A DNA stretch of 64,000 nt from contig CAICTM010000196.1 of NCBI GenBank assembly GCA_903772945.1, positions 1 through 64,000 of the forward strand, given 5' to 3'. The DNA comes from Seminavis robusta (lineage: Eukaryota > Bacillariophyta > Bacillariophyceae > Naviculales > Naviculaceae). Position numbers and translations under genes: made by a program. Under the pieces are notes generated by a model. That model ran no database searches and was not told the DNA's origin. It saw only the letters and a list, made by a program, of their open reading frames with translations. Of this stretch, positions 22,163 through 33,361 are shown piece after piece; positions within the stretch are counted from its first letter, which is position 1, and each line of letters opens with the position of its first letter.

Positions 22163-23785
22163 TTACGCCTCTGGAGACCCCGTGGCCTTGCGCTTTCGTG
22201 CGCTGTTGAGGTCCAGGGTGCGTCCGTGGCTACTATGGCTAGCAACCGGCAACCACGTTGAAGGCTGAAGACGGAGCAGCCCGAATTGTAGATTCGTGAT
22301 CATTGTCTGCTTGGCATCACCGGTAAATTTCAAAAAACCAATGCCACGACCAATCGCCTCAGCCGAAACCACTTCAACAAAGTCCTCGAGTTGGGCACTT
22401 TTTGCTTTGCCACGCCCACAGAAATTCAACATTGTTGTGTAGTCGATGAGCCTCTGCTTGTCGTTGCCTCTGGTCCGATCAAGGAACCAGGTTTTGTTGA
22501 TGCGTCTCTTCAATTCAGGAAAAAGTAGCGAAAATGCGTCGATTGTAACAGCATCCTTAGAGATCAAAACCAACCTGAATCGTGTATTGCGACCAAGAAT
22601 CGTCAGCATCTCATCCTGGTACATATCAACTTCCGTTTGGTTCCGCAAATACTCCAGCCGGAGGTAAGCCATAGTATTACTCTTGCCAACAGCATCAATC
22701 AGTGGCAATAGCAGCCCTGCTTCCGCTGTTTCACCCTGCACCATCAGATCCAGAAGTCTTCCCTGCTTGACCAAACCACACAGAGACTCACACAACTCCT
22801 GGGACACCTTCCATGGTGGTTGAACGAAAATATGCAAACATTGGAGGTTTTTCATGTGGACGAGCAAGCTTTGTATGGGGGAGAAGTCCGGTTCATGCTG
22901 AGGATGATTGTACGAAATTGAGAAAACTTGAATACGCGAGTTCCCTCCACTCTCTTCGAGCAGTCTTTTTGCTGGGTCAACCATTTCCTTCAGCGATCCA
23001 TCATTTGGACCGGTAGCTGCCTGGATTCCAAAAGTTTCGATGTGCAGGTACCTGGTGAAATTGGTTCCCCGGAAGAGCATGGGAAGCATCTCGGTGACCT
23101 CTGCTCTGGTCAACTCCTTGCGGCGAATGTATATTGTGTCCGTTTTCTTCAGAATGACATCAAAAGCTTCCATACTACGTGGATCACTGAGAGATGTTCT
23201 GATTTGCTGACGGAGGGGTAGGTGCAATGGCAAATGGGAATAGCTGCCAAGAGTGAATGCACTGAATTCTCTTTTACTGGGCAAGCATTGTAGCATTGAG
23301 ACCAGCAGATCCCGAGGGAAAATGGTGGAAAACAGTGCCATGCTCAGCGGACAGGCGAGAGTTTTATCCGTCAGGCATCCCGGAAAAGTGTACACAAGCT
23401 TCACAAGGTTCGCCATGACCTTTGCCGACTCCCAACTACGCGCAGGTTCTGACTGCAGTACAGGAATGGCGTCCACCAATTGCCTAGCCAGAAGTAGAGT
23501 AATTTCACGACGGCTAACTCGCTTCTTTTCGACAAGAAAACGTAGGACCTCAGGACGAGCGTTGTACTGGTAGCGGAAGGCATCCTCAATTACTTCTTTC
23601 GTCAGAGATTCTGGATTGCGGTTGTACAGATACTCGACTCTTGACAAAAGTGCTCTTGACCGTACAGCCGCTTGTAGGTTGGAAGGCTTGGCGAAGAGTG
23701 ATGACAAAAGCTCTCTTGCCCTTTGAAAGGCCCTTTCAGCCTCTGGTCGGTCAGACCCTTGCCTGGGCCTCCAGATTCTATCCAT
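22163..23785 (-). CDS. hypothetical LRR-like protein
   Basis: Single-exon ORF of 540 residues from the ATG of MDRIWRPRQG; the frame is open further upstream but that part is a poly-Leu/CAG stretch that looks like 5' leader. The body is helical. The N-terminal 200 residues (AFQRARELLSSLFAKPSNLQ onward) show repeating helix pairs, and residues about 300-450 have degenerate leucine-rich-repeat-like spacing (LQCLHIFVQ, MAYLRLEYL). Diatom genomes hold many such divergent LRR proteins without known role. No signal peptide from this start, no membrane segment. I do not recognise the family and give no function. It is convergent with DXS and divergent from the aspartic protease. Confidence 0.6.
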   Translation of the reverse strand: MDRIWRPRQGSDRPEAERAFQRARELLSSLFAKPSNLQAAVRSRALLSRVEYLYNRNPESLTKEVIEDAFRYQYNARPEVLRFLVEKKRVSRREITLLLARQLVDAIPVLQSEPARSWESAKVMANLVKLVYTFPGCLTDKTLACPLSMALFSTIFPRDLLVSMLQCLPSKREFSAFTLGSYSHLPLHLPLRQQIRTSLSDPRSMEAFDVILKKTDTIYIRRKELTRAEVTEMLPMLFRGTNFTRYLHIETFGIQAATGPNDGSLKEMVDPAKRLLEESGGNSRIQVFSISYNHPQHEPDFSPIQSLLVHMKNLQCLHIFVQPPWKVSQELCESLCGLVKQGRLLDLMVQGETAEAGLLLPLIDAVGKSNTMAYLRLEYLRNQTEVDMYQDEMLTILGRNTRFRLVLISKDAVTIDAFSLLFPELKRRINKTWFLDRTRGNDKQRLIDYTTMLNFCGRGKAKSAQLEDFVEVVSAEAIGRGIGFLKFTGDAKQTMITNLQFGLLRLQPSTWLPVASHSSHGRTLDLNSARKRKATGSPEA

Positions 23786-24189
23786 ACTAATGCTTTCGGG
23801 GCTTGAGATGTTGTTGTTGTCCTGTCTGGTTTGAGGGAACAGCAGCAGCAGCAGCAGTAGTCGGATGAACGGATTGCGAGAGGAGAGGAGATGAAGTTGG
23901 TTGGTTGCTCCGACGTCGACGCTTTGTGTTGTCCAAAAGCGAAGAAAAAAAGCGGTTATGCGAAAAATAACATCAGCCACTGTAGCTAGCTAGGCGTAAA
24001 AGCCCCCCAAATTTTCGACCCCAAATAAATGGTGCCGAAGAGAAAGGAAAGTGTCACACTTTCTAAGGGTCACCCCCCCTATTTTATCATAACGTTCGAG
24101 ATCTTTCTCTGCTGACCCAAAATATTATTATTATTAAAAGAGATCATTACCTAAAAGATCCATCAAGCTCCAACAGGCCAGCAAGAGTG
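23786..24189. promoter_or_regulatory. divergent promoter region
   Basis: About 400 bp separate the start codons of the LRR-like gene and the aspartic protease. It contains a CAG/CTG run near 23839-23858 and AT-rich DNA near 24118-24140. A shared promoter is inferred from the arrangement only. Confidence 0.35.
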
Positions 24190-25510
24190 ATGAAGAAGCC
24201 CAGCGCCGCCACTATTACGTCATCATGTACCATCTTGTTGTTGATGACACTGAGTGCAATATCGAGCGCATCCGCCAATGTCTACGCCATCCAATTGCAC
24301 CCACGTGACGCACGGCACAAAAGCCGCCGTTCCTTATTGGAAGCTCACGACAACAATAATAAGCTGTACAACGATGGAGGCATGGACTACTTTGGATCCA
24401 TTGCCATTGGAAATCCTCCTCAGACGTTCCGCGTCTGCTTTGACACTGGATCCAGCAACTATATTGTGGTCCCTCAAGTGAACTGTTCGTTCTGCTGGGA
24501 CCGTGACGGCCATGCCAAGGACATGTACAATCATCAAGTCTCCACTACGTACGTATCAACAGGCAGAAGAAGAAGAAGATCTATCCGCCACTTTTTCCTA
24601 TGGATCCGGAAGTGCCACGGGCATCTTTAGCACGGACGATGTCACGTTGGCTCCCGGTGTGGTAGCGCAAGGACAGCGCTTTTTGGAAGCCATGGGCGAG
24701 CAAGGGAATTTGGGCACCTTTTGGGACGATGGCATTGTCGGATTGGGGTTTCCGGCTCTGGCGTCACCCGGATCGCTGCCGATTATGGAAACACAGATAC
24801 GACAAAATCAACTGGACCAGCCTATATTTTCCTTTTATTTGAATCCCCATGGACCCGGAGAGCTGACACTGGGAGGCTACAATCCGCAGAGATTTGACTG
24901 CCATCTTCGGTTTTCCAAAGTCGTCCAACCCGCCTATTGGCGCATTGTCGTGGATCAGGTGGTGGGCAAAGTGGGTGGTCGGGAGTATTCCGTGACGTCC
25001 ACATTTTCGACCATCCTTTCGGCCATTGTGGATTCGGGCACATCCCAAATTGTCGGACCTTTGGAAGATGTCCAAGCATTGGCAGCTTTGGCGGGTGCTT
25101 CCTTTTACGGTTCTGGCGGCTACTGGCTGGACGATTGTGCCAATCTAGTGCCGGATGTTTCCTTTCGAATCGATGGACACGACTATGTGATTCAGGGCGA
25201 GGATTTGATTACCCCGTACCAGCTTTCGGACGGGAACTACCTGTGTCACTTGGACATGAGTGCTTCTAGCAGTACTTCCACTTGGATTTTGGGATATCCC
25301 TTTATGAGGCAATACTACACTGTCTTTAACTATGGCGAGCAGAAAGTTGGATTTGCTCCTGTGCGCCGACCACATCAAGAAGACTCGGGTTCCAGAGGTG
25401 GTACGAGTGGCAGCACCAGCAGGAAGAAGAAGGGTTGGATGGAATTGCTGAGTCAAAGTGTGGCATTGAAACCCTCCTTCCTGGCGCTCGGTCAAGTGCG
25501 TCGTCTCTGA
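24190..25510 (+). CDS. pepsin-type aspartic protease (A1), one frame break
   Basis: Secretory endopeptidase of the A1 family. Residues 1-29 form a signal peptide. The first catalytic motif is FDTGSSN (D85), the flap region is [10 protein letters not shown], and the second catalytic motif is VDSGTSQ; Cys pairs expected of the fold are visible. The C-terminus ends in a basic Ser/Gly-rich tail. The coding frame changes between about 24545 and 24580, at STTY just before the flap, inside a GAAGAAGAA run. Joining the frames needs removal of a length equal to 1 modulo 3; no normal intron fits (only 10- or 25-bp GT...AG candidates). Most likely a base-call error in the microsatellite, otherwise a recent inactivating indel. 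The rest of the gene shows no decay. Overlaps no neighbour. Confidence 0.8.
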
Positions 25511-25721
25511 ATTCCATTCTTACTTCTAGAACACGACAAGGAAAAACTATGCCTCTACTAGAGTTTGCCAAAATGATCCACCGCTAAAGGCTCATAGCAG
25601 CTGAGCCAGATTGTGTCTACGGCATGCTCTCTTGTCGGACACATAGCTATAAAAACTATATCTATCCCACTCGACTCATAGATAGAAGGCATACTAGCTA
25701 GTACATATTCATAACTGCTAG

Positions 25722-26368
25722 CTAGCTATCTTCTTGTTTATTAGTAAGATTATTTTGACATTCCACGCCCCAAATCTCTATCCGATAGATCATGATCCTC
25801 CCATAGAAATCGGTAAAGTCGCCAAACACCAGTTTGATGGCTTTGGTTGTTGATTCCTTGGCGTCTTCTTTTGTCAGTGGAAAACTCTGCACATCGTGTA
25901 CGTCGTCGGGTTCCACTTCTTGCCATGATTCCCAGTCTTTTGTCGTTGGAGATGATGATTGTTGTTGTATTTGTATGTGACACGTCTCTGCCGCAAACCC
26001 CGCTTGGAATTGAAGTTTGAGTTGGGTGGGTTGGATGGGACGTCCAAATTGAATCAGGTACCATTGTGGGTCGTCGTTGGAGCTGTTTCCATCGGAATAC
26101 CAACAGCTAGACACATCCTCGGACTTCAAAGCATTCATGGGTCCGTATTCTTTCATGTTGCGATGTTGGACCGAGGAGGCTCTAATTTTTGAGAATGCAA
26201 AGTGAGAAAGAGGAGTGAGCCACATCTTGTGTTTTGATTGGCGATTCTTTCCCTCCTTCCAATTGTCAATTCAGACTGGCTCACTTACTTGGCGGAAACA
26301 CCAGTGGAAGGGTGGCTAAGAAGAGTGATGGCATTGTCACTCTTCTCCTTGTCGGATGGAGACGCCAT
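25722..26368 (-). CDS. NR2C2AP-like protein (galactose-binding-like fold)
   Basis: Two exons, 26289-26368 and 25722-26181, joined by a 107-bp intron, give 179 residues. The sequence follows human NR2C2AP (TRA16) throughout: ASSVQHRN near the start, CWYSDGN, QWYLIQFGRPI, LKLQFQAGFAAETC, and the terminal FGDFTDFYGRIMIYRIEIWG. This is an F5/8-type C or discoidin-like beta-sandwich. In animals NR2C2AP binds an orphan nuclear receptor, which diatoms lack, so the role here is unknown; the deep conservation suggests an older job in intracellular binding. No signal peptide. It is divergent from the glycine cleavage T gene. Confidence 0.82.
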
Positions 26369-26781
26369 GGTCGCTGTCTTTGTCGGGATTCGGGTGGTGG
26401 TTGGTGGTTGAGAGGTTCTTCCATTTTTCACACGTAGAGTACAGGTTATCATCAAAATGCTAGAATAATTGGTGATTGGAAGTGTTTTTAGTCTTTTACG
26501 GAATTGTTGCTCATTTCCACTAAAAATGTTTAGGGATAAAGTTGGGAATCAATCCGTTTGTTCGTGACCCGACTTAAATATCTTTTTGGGAGTGACGTGT
26601 TCATGGCGCAATGCTGCCATATCCTCCAAGAGTGAGCCATGACGATCCATTCTCTGTTTTTGCCTTCACGATCATTGCATTGCCATCATTCTCACTCACA
26701 TCCTTACTGTACAGGTGCATCCTTCTTCTCTTCCATATCCCAACGTAAAAACAAACTAGCAATTATCCAAACCATCAAGCC
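26369..26781. promoter_or_regulatory. divergent promoter with TGACGT site
   Basis: 413 bp separate the two start codons. TGACGT lies at 26593-26598, 184-189 bp before the T-protein ATG. TGACGT-type elements mediate CO2/cAMP response in Phaeodactylum, and T protein belongs to photorespiration, so the match is suggestive; a six-base site is also expected often by chance. Confidence 0.35.
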
Positions 26782-28247
26782 ATGTCCTCCACAACCACTT
26801 TGGCCCGGACCGCCCTTCAGCGAGTCACTCGGCATCAGACTAATGCAGTGCGTACATTTGCTGCCTCGTCGGAAAACTTGGTCAAGACGGCGTTGAATGA
26901 TTTGCACAAGGAATTGGGAGGAGACATGGTCCCCTTTGCCGGATACGAATTGCCCGTTCTGTACAAGGGAGAAAATGGTGGAGTCATGAAGGAACACTTG
27001 TGGTGTCGGGAACAAGGCAAGGCAGCCCTCTTTGATGTTTCCCACATGGGTCAGGTGAGTTTTGATAAATACTAAATAGTGGTATTTGGAGAATGGATAT
27101 CAGAAAACTGTTTCTCTAAACATGTTGACCGTTCTTGCCAATATTGCTGATTGTCTGATCATCTGACTCCTGACCTTGCTACCGGTACTGTGGACTTGGC
27201 TCCGATCACTCTATTCATTCTATTCTATGTTTCAATCCATATCCAATCCTTTGAATTGATCAATAAAATCAGATCCGCTGGCACGGTGCTGACCGCGTGA
27301 AATTCTTGGAATCCGTGGTGGTGGGTGATATTGCCGGATTGGCTCCGGGTCAAGGATGTCTGTCGTTGGTGACGAATGAAAAAGGTGGTATTATCGATGA
27401 TACCGTCATTACCAATGCCGGTGATTTCGTCTACATGGTCGTCAATGGCGCCACCAAATTCGGTGACATGGAACATTTTCAACAACAAATGACTGCCTTT
27501 GGTGGAGATGTCACCATGGAATATCTAGAAGATTCCAAACAACTGCTTGCTGTGCAGGGACCCGGTGCCGCGGCCGCCGTGGCCAAACTCTTGCCGTCCG
27601 ATTTTAACCTTGAAAAAATGGCATTCATGACGGGCACCGCCACCACGTTGGACGGCATTGAGGAATGTCGCATTACCCGTTGTGGTTACACTGGCGAAGA
27701 TGGATTTGAAATTGCCATGCCCGCCGAATCGGCCGTCTCGATTGCCTCCAAACTGCTCGAGGATCCCACTGTGAATCCCACTGGATTGGGCGCACGAGAT
27801 TCCTTGCGTTTGGAAGCGGGATTGTGTCTGTACGGCAACGATTTGGATGCAACTACAAATCCCGTCGAAGGCAACTTGACATGGACCATGGGAGGCAAGG
27901 ACGGTCGTCGTCGCAAAGAACAAGGATTCGTAGGTGCCGAGCATATCTTGACACCGGAAGGCAAACTGAGAAAGGTCTCACGAAAACGAGTGGGAATCAT
28001 GGGCATGAAGGCACCAGCCCGAGGTCACGCGGAACTCTACGACGAAACGGGTGAGACCCAGATTGGTGAAATCACGTCGGGGACATTTTCACCGTGTCTC
28101 AAAAAGCCCATTGCCATGGGTTATGTCGATGCGGCCTACCAAAAGGCCGGTACCAACGTGCAAGTCAAGATCCGAAACAAACTGCAACCTGCGGCTGTCA
28201 CCAAAATGCCCTTTGTCGAAGCACGATACTACCGTGTTCCAGAATAA
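26782..28247 (+). CDS. gcvT: glycine cleavage T protein (aminomethyltransferase), mitochondrial
   Basis: Transfers the methylene group from aminomethyl-lipoyl H protein to tetrahydrofolate, releasing ammonia, in the glycine decarboxylase complex; in algae this recycles photorespiratory glycine. Exons 26782-27054 and 27273-28247 join in frame across a 218-bp intron, giving 415 residues. Residues 1-30 are Ser/Thr/Arg/Ala-rich without acidic residues, a typical mitochondrial presequence (LARTALQRVTRHQTNAVRTF). Family marks: MVPFAGYELPV, REQGKAALFDVSHMGQI, RCGYTGEDGFEI, LRLEAGLCLYGNDLD, and the terminal FVEARYYR. Length and motifs are complete. Its intron has the usual GTGAGT donor. Confidence 0.93.
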
Positions 28248-29279
28248 AACAAGCGTGCTAGCTGTTGACGAGAGCGGATCGGCATCCATGGCTCTTAGGA
28301 TTTTGCACCGCCCCAGACAAGATATTACATAGCATTATTTTTTAAAAAAAAGGAACATGCCATTGCCCAAGATATCGTTGGAGCACCCATGTGGTCTCCC
28401 ATTCCAATTTGGATCGGTTTCAGCCCATCCAGGTTACTGCTTGCATCCTCGTTGTAGGCAACACTGCTTGCCTACGTCTTGTCTACTCAGCGTCATAGCC
28501 AAGCTGGCTATTCAGCAGCCTCGCAATCCGATGAGCACTTGCGATTCTGTCTTGCTCCGAGTCGGAATCTCCTGCCACTAGACTTTGTCAAGCAACAGCA
28601 TCCATGTCATCCGTCGGCCCTCCGTACCCCGAAGCAGCTGCCTGATGGTTTGCTTGGATGCCAGATATACTGCCGCAGGGTGACCGACAGAGGCTCTGTC
28701 GCCCTCCCCGTCCTCGCGTCTTTTGTCTGTGAACGCACATTCTCTAGTACGTTGGTTGCCGGTAGGAACGGTCTGCAGGGCATACTGTACCCATAGGGCA
28801 TCAAAAGGCGCGCGCTTTTGTCTCCTCCTCTTTGATGATCACGGGGAGGTTGCATTTAAAGTGGGAGCGCGACCTGCAGTACCAGCCCAACACAGCTGTG
28901 AGCTGCTGTGACCACGTATTTATTTGGCAAAGAAGAGCACGGAATGTCATTCGACACTTCTCCAACAGTGTCCTGGCCTTGACGAGCCTTCCTTGAGACC
29001 CTTGCAAGAGTGTGAAGCAACCTTACCTGAACTAGCTAGCCAATGCTGTACATGTTGTACCCTCCTTTGCAGTTAGTTGCAAGCCATCCCAAGAAAAGTA
29101 CAGAGTCAATCCTTGGTCTAAGTGAAAATGCTGTTATGAATCTTGGAATTACTTTAAATGGTTCTTCATGAAGCTAATATACAGAAAAGGTCTTGCCAGG
29201 CAACATGGCTGTGGTCGTACGGTGTGCTGGAGCTTATGCTTGCTTGTTTGCTTTGATTTGGCATGCCTGTTACATCGCT
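28248..29279. other. intergenic
   Basis: No gene is supported. A perfect 8-bp inverted repeat, CGACAGAG-G-CTCTGTCG, lies at 28685-28701. A T/A run follows the T-protein stop near 28340-28350. Confidence 0.45.
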
Positions 29280-29891
29280 TTAAGCAGCCGAACTAGCCCG
29301 GCGACCCTCATGATCAGGCTGGCTGGAAACAGAGCCTCGACTACCCGTGCGCTTGACTCGGCGCTTGCCACCAGACGATGGCTTGGAGTTTTTGAGACTT
29401 TGGAGGCACAGGGACGCGTGAGGACTGTCCACCGAACCATACAACTCCAACAGTTGAATGACTTCACTTGGGTCCATCTCCTTCATGTTTCCTGCCACAA
29501 ACTCAGCTTGGGTCATTCGTCGTTCCTTCTTCACTTTGGTTTTGCCACCAGTGACGGGATTGATCAAGCTGGCTGCGCGGTCTGATGCACCGTCATCAGC
29601 CTTGGATGCCGAATGGCGGAAGAGGCCTAGTCCTCTCTTGGAAGCTTTGGCCTCGGCGTCCTTGGCCCCTACGATTGACGCAGAGCGACGAAAGGTACTT
29701 CCCGTTGCCACGGTATCCTTGATACGCCTCTGCAAATCGTCCGCACTTCGTGTAGCCCGCATCTTGGTGGAGATCCTCGTACTTTGGCCCCGGGCATTGG
29801 CGATCCTGCTTTGAAGGCGGTTGCTCTTGTCGTCAGTCATGTTGAATGCTGTGTATGAAAGTAATACAGAAGATGCTAGCTTGGATTTCAT
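29280..29891 (-). CDS. small basic protein, paralogue of the gene at 38.7 kb
   Basis: Single-exon ORF of 203 residues; an internal ATG at 29840 (MTDDKSN) is an alternative start. It is rich in Lys, Arg and Ser. Two parts are shared with the ORF at 38719-39123: DDKSNRLQSRIANARG near the start, and MDPSEVIQLLELYGSVDSP through LCLQSLKNS near the end. The second resembles a short helical module. Between them are repeated Arg-Arg-Ser-Ala-Ser patches that look like basophilic kinase sites. No signal peptide is convincing and no known domain is seen. Function unknown; the shared modules and spacing argue that both are real genes. Confidence 0.6.
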   Translation of the reverse strand: MKSKLASSVLLSYTAFNMTDDKSNRLQSRIANARGQSTRISTKMRATRSADDLQRRIKDTVATGSTFRRSASIVGAKDAEAKASKRGLGLFRHSASKADDGASDRAASLINPVTGGKTKVKKERRMTQAEFVAGNMKEMDPSEVIQLLELYGSVDSPHASLCLQSLKNSKPSSGGKRRVKRTGSRGSVSSQPDHEGRRASSAA

Positions 29892-30869
29892 GATGAATAT
29901 GTGAGATTCAGTTTTGTGAGCCTTCTAGCTAGGAATCGTTGCGGTTTGCAGAGAGACTTTGAGGTTGCTTGAAGAGCTCTTGAAGTGGATCTCCACATCC
30001 ACACTGGTACCAATCAAACAGAGTGCCAGTACAGTGTAGTCCAGAAATAATAAGAAATTTAGAAAAGCACTAGCTAGAGTCTACGTGTACCGTCGATGAA
30101 TGTCATTCTCGATTGATGAAGGAGTTTGAGGGCTGTACCGGTGGACCGAAACAGCTACCGAAACCTCTCGATGGTACCGGTAGGGTTCTTGGCAAACTGA
30201 CAGAAGGGAACTTTGTATGATTTGGACAGTATCAAATCTCCAACGACCTATTCGCATATTGACTCCTGATGCATGCAATAAGACCAAATAAGTTGAAGAA
30301 ACAGCTATTCTTATATGAACCCACAAACACGTGGTGGTCTTTTCTGGGTTCTTTTCATCCACTTTATCGACCATGATGTTTGTGTTGTCTACTACTAGCA
30401 TCTTATCACTTTTTTGAGGACTCCCTGACTCCCAAGTTTTCTCCATAGTCCTCCAGAGTCACACTCGGTACTCAGAGCTGATAACCCTCTCTTATCTTAG
30501 ATCTAGCTAGATATCTTGTAATGATTCTTGACTCATGACTGAACAGTCTTGATCTTTGCTTGTTTCAGGAACTGGGTAATTCCTGGTTCCTCCCCTTTGG
30601 CCTTGAAAAAGGACTCGAATCAGGAGAACAAAAAGAGCTACAAAAAGTATAATACTATACAGTACTCGAGTACACAACTACAGTGAACCAGCTATTTAAT
30701 TAAGCTCAGCCACTGCGAACTATGCATATGCATAAGACCGCGCAGAGACGATGTTGCTTGGCATTGCAAAAAATCCTCCCGCAGCCCGCAGCAGCTCGAC
30801 TTTTGGCCCTTTATTAGAAGATGGTAAATCGGTAATTGTAGTCTACTCAGTAGCTAGCTACTATTAATA

Positions 30870-31765
30870 GTGCAACGTTTCTGGATGTTCTGAATTTATA
30901 TAGTTCTTGGAGCTTTGCGTAAACAGGTTACGTTGTTACGTTACTTCAATCATCTGAAGGGGCTGTTCGCCTGAGTTCCTTCAGCTGTTGCTTCTGAAAA
31001 GACCTTAAAACCGAATGACTGCAATGAAGTGGAATGAACCGGAGAACTACCGGTACCGGTACGTGGTGGTCTTTTCTATTACTAGTAGCGGCTCTAGCTA
31101 GAAAACAGATAACTTATAACTTCACTTCTTTTTCTCACTGTTCGACCACACGAGACCATGAGCTGACCATGTATGTTGCTTGGCATCATACGTAGCAACT
31201 GTCAACCCAGTCCAGCTTGACCATAACACTTTGCAACGTTTCTACATGTTCTAACTAGAAAGCTTTGGGCGGTCACAGCTAGGGAGGACTCAGTAGGGTC
31301 TAGTAGCTTAAAAATGCAACGTTTCTGCATGTTCTGAATTTGGTTCTCGGAACTTGGAACTTTACGTAAACAGGTTACTTCTACTGTCTACAGTAGAAAT
31401 GTAGAAATAGAGACAAGCATCAAGCATCTGCGAGGGTCGACAAGGCTGTTTGCCTGAGTTCCTTCAGCTGTTCCTTCGGAAGAGAGGTTAAAACGGAATG
31501 ACTGCAATGAAGTGGATTGAACTGGAGAACTGCGTGGGATCTTTTCTAACTTCCTTCTTTTTCTCACTGCTCGTGTTTTCTGCCGACCACACAGAGACCA
31601 TGACCTGACCATGTTGCTTGGCATCAACGTACATGTGCAATGTCATGAGCTCGTTCATGCGCAACTGGCAGCAGCTCAAACCCAGTGTCGCTTGGCCATA
31701 ACACTTTGCAACGTTTCTACATGTTCTAGCTATTAATAGGCTAGAAAGCTCTGGGCCCTCACCTT
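30870..31765. repeat. imperfect tandem duplication, ~440-bp unit
   Basis: Unit one runs about 30870-31275 and unit two about 31312-31765. Shared landmarks in order: TGCAACGTTTCTG, GTAAACAGGTTAC, GCCTGAGTTCCTTCAGCTGT, GAATGACTGCAATGAAGTGG, TTTTTCTCACTG, CCATGTTGCTTGGCATC-like, CATAACACTTTGCAACGTTT. A partial third copy (GATGTTGCTTGGCATTG) lies near 30748. Not coding as far as I can see. Confidence 0.85.
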
Positions 31766-32043
31766 TCATCTTTCCTTAGATTTTTTACTCGGGAGGTTTC
31801 TTGCGGTTTGCGGTGTGAAGTGTCATCCTGGTGGGGAATTTAGACAACTTGAAGCAATCATCCAGTCGCTGGTTGCACTTTGTGCTGGTACCTGCCAGTT
31901 TGAAGGGAAAAGGTACCACACCATACTCCCTGTAACTTTCGTCCTCCCCAATCTGCAAATCTTTATCTACGCTCCTCCAGTGAAGACAAATAAGAATCGT
32001 GTAAAGACAATAAGCAGTACTGTAGCAGCTCCTATTAGCTAGT

Positions 32044-32470
32044 ATCAACTACCCAGCCAATGTTTGGAAAACTGCTGCTTTTGAGACTCTGAAGTCTGGC
32101 GGCAGCTAGTCCACTGGCTCGTAGCTGAACATCAGCCAGCCACAAGTCATGGTGTATGTCAACTCCTTGTTGGTCAATGGAGTTGCCGCTGTAATGTTCC
32201 AGCCAAACGAAACACGAACAGCGAACTGCCCACCCCAGAACCAGCATCTTTTGGCTGCGACTAAACTTTAGTAATTGTCGCACTGAGCACCTCGCTGTGC
32301 CACTTGCTTGGCTGTCCTCCCACACCACAAATCGCGGCTCAGTTCTGCTCGTGGCAAGCATCCAAATGCCAAATGTCCATGCAAACTTCTGCTGTATCCA
32401 GCCAGCCAATCTTTGGAAAACTGCTGCCTTTGAGACTGCTGAAGTCCTCTGGCTACTAACTCGCTAGCTA
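32044..32470. repeat. short direct duplication
   Basis: The block CAGCCAAT-TTTGGAAAACTGCTGC-TTTGAGACT-CTGAAGTC occurs at about 32052-32098 and 32401-32447, followed in both by CTGGC and GCTA-rich sequence. The two copies are about 350 bp apart. Confidence 0.75.
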
Positions 32471-33361
32471 CTGGCTAGCTAGAGGGTAGGCTCCCTCTTT
32501 TCCAGCGCTAACAGCTAGCTAGAGGATCGTAACAGCGCAATGGAACTTGTTTGGATGCAAACTTCTCGAAGCTCCTTGCCTGGAATAAAGTACCCCAACC
32601 AGAACAGCTACCGGTATGCTCCACGGCGATTTGGCCTGGCATAGCATCTCCAATAGAATCGAATTGGATCTTGGCTTCGCATTCGGTACCGTACCTGGTA
32701 GCTGGTCAGATGTCGAGGCGACCCACACTCTAGCTAGCAACTAGTAGCTAGCTAGAGCCAGCCAGAGCAAACTCTGACCAGAATTGCTGGCGACGGTAGA
32801 CGGTCTGGGTGCTGAGATGGCTCGCTCAGCTACAGGGAGCTTTTGCCTGCTGTCGTGCTGCGTGATATCGCTTTGCTTGCCATTGTGAAAAGCAAGGCTT
32901 TGGGGGGACATGGGCTGCATATCGGTAGCAGCCCTTCCTGCAGCACCCGTATGAATGAATCGAACTCTTTGATACCAGCACGGCCAGCTCCCTGGCTCTT
33001 GCAAGCAAATTTTGCATACACGTACGGTGGGAGGTGGGAGATGGTTCGCGGGTGCAAACTAGCTGGAAGGACGTGCCTAGTAGCAGAGATTGCTTGGTTG
33101 TGTCGTTGATGGAATGGCACGTTCCGCTCACCGTCTCTGGCCTCGATGCCTGGCTAGACTAGGATTACCGTCTGATTCGATGGACTCCCTGCATTTTTGA
33201 TCAGATTCCAATTTCCCAGACTCCGTTATGAGTCAATGACATACACCAACCGGCCGTGGGTGCAGTCCAAGTGGCTTAGCTCGATGTAGAAAGATGGCAC
33301 AATTGTAGTACACCTTTTATTTTCAAATATCAGTTGCTTACACTACCTGCTGCCGTCTTTC

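Larger units (their letters stand above)
29892..33361. other. 3.5-kb intergenic with tandem duplication
   Basis: No gene is supported; open frames here show no domain. It carries a tandem duplication of about 440 bp (30870-31765), a second short duplication near 32044 and 32400, and many GCTAGC and TACCGGTA strings. Confidence 0.5.

Noticed and set aside
28685-28701. Perfect 8-bp inverted repeat as a terminator or RNA hairpin
   Set aside because: No T-run follows and eukaryotic genes do not use such terminators; too short to mean much alone.
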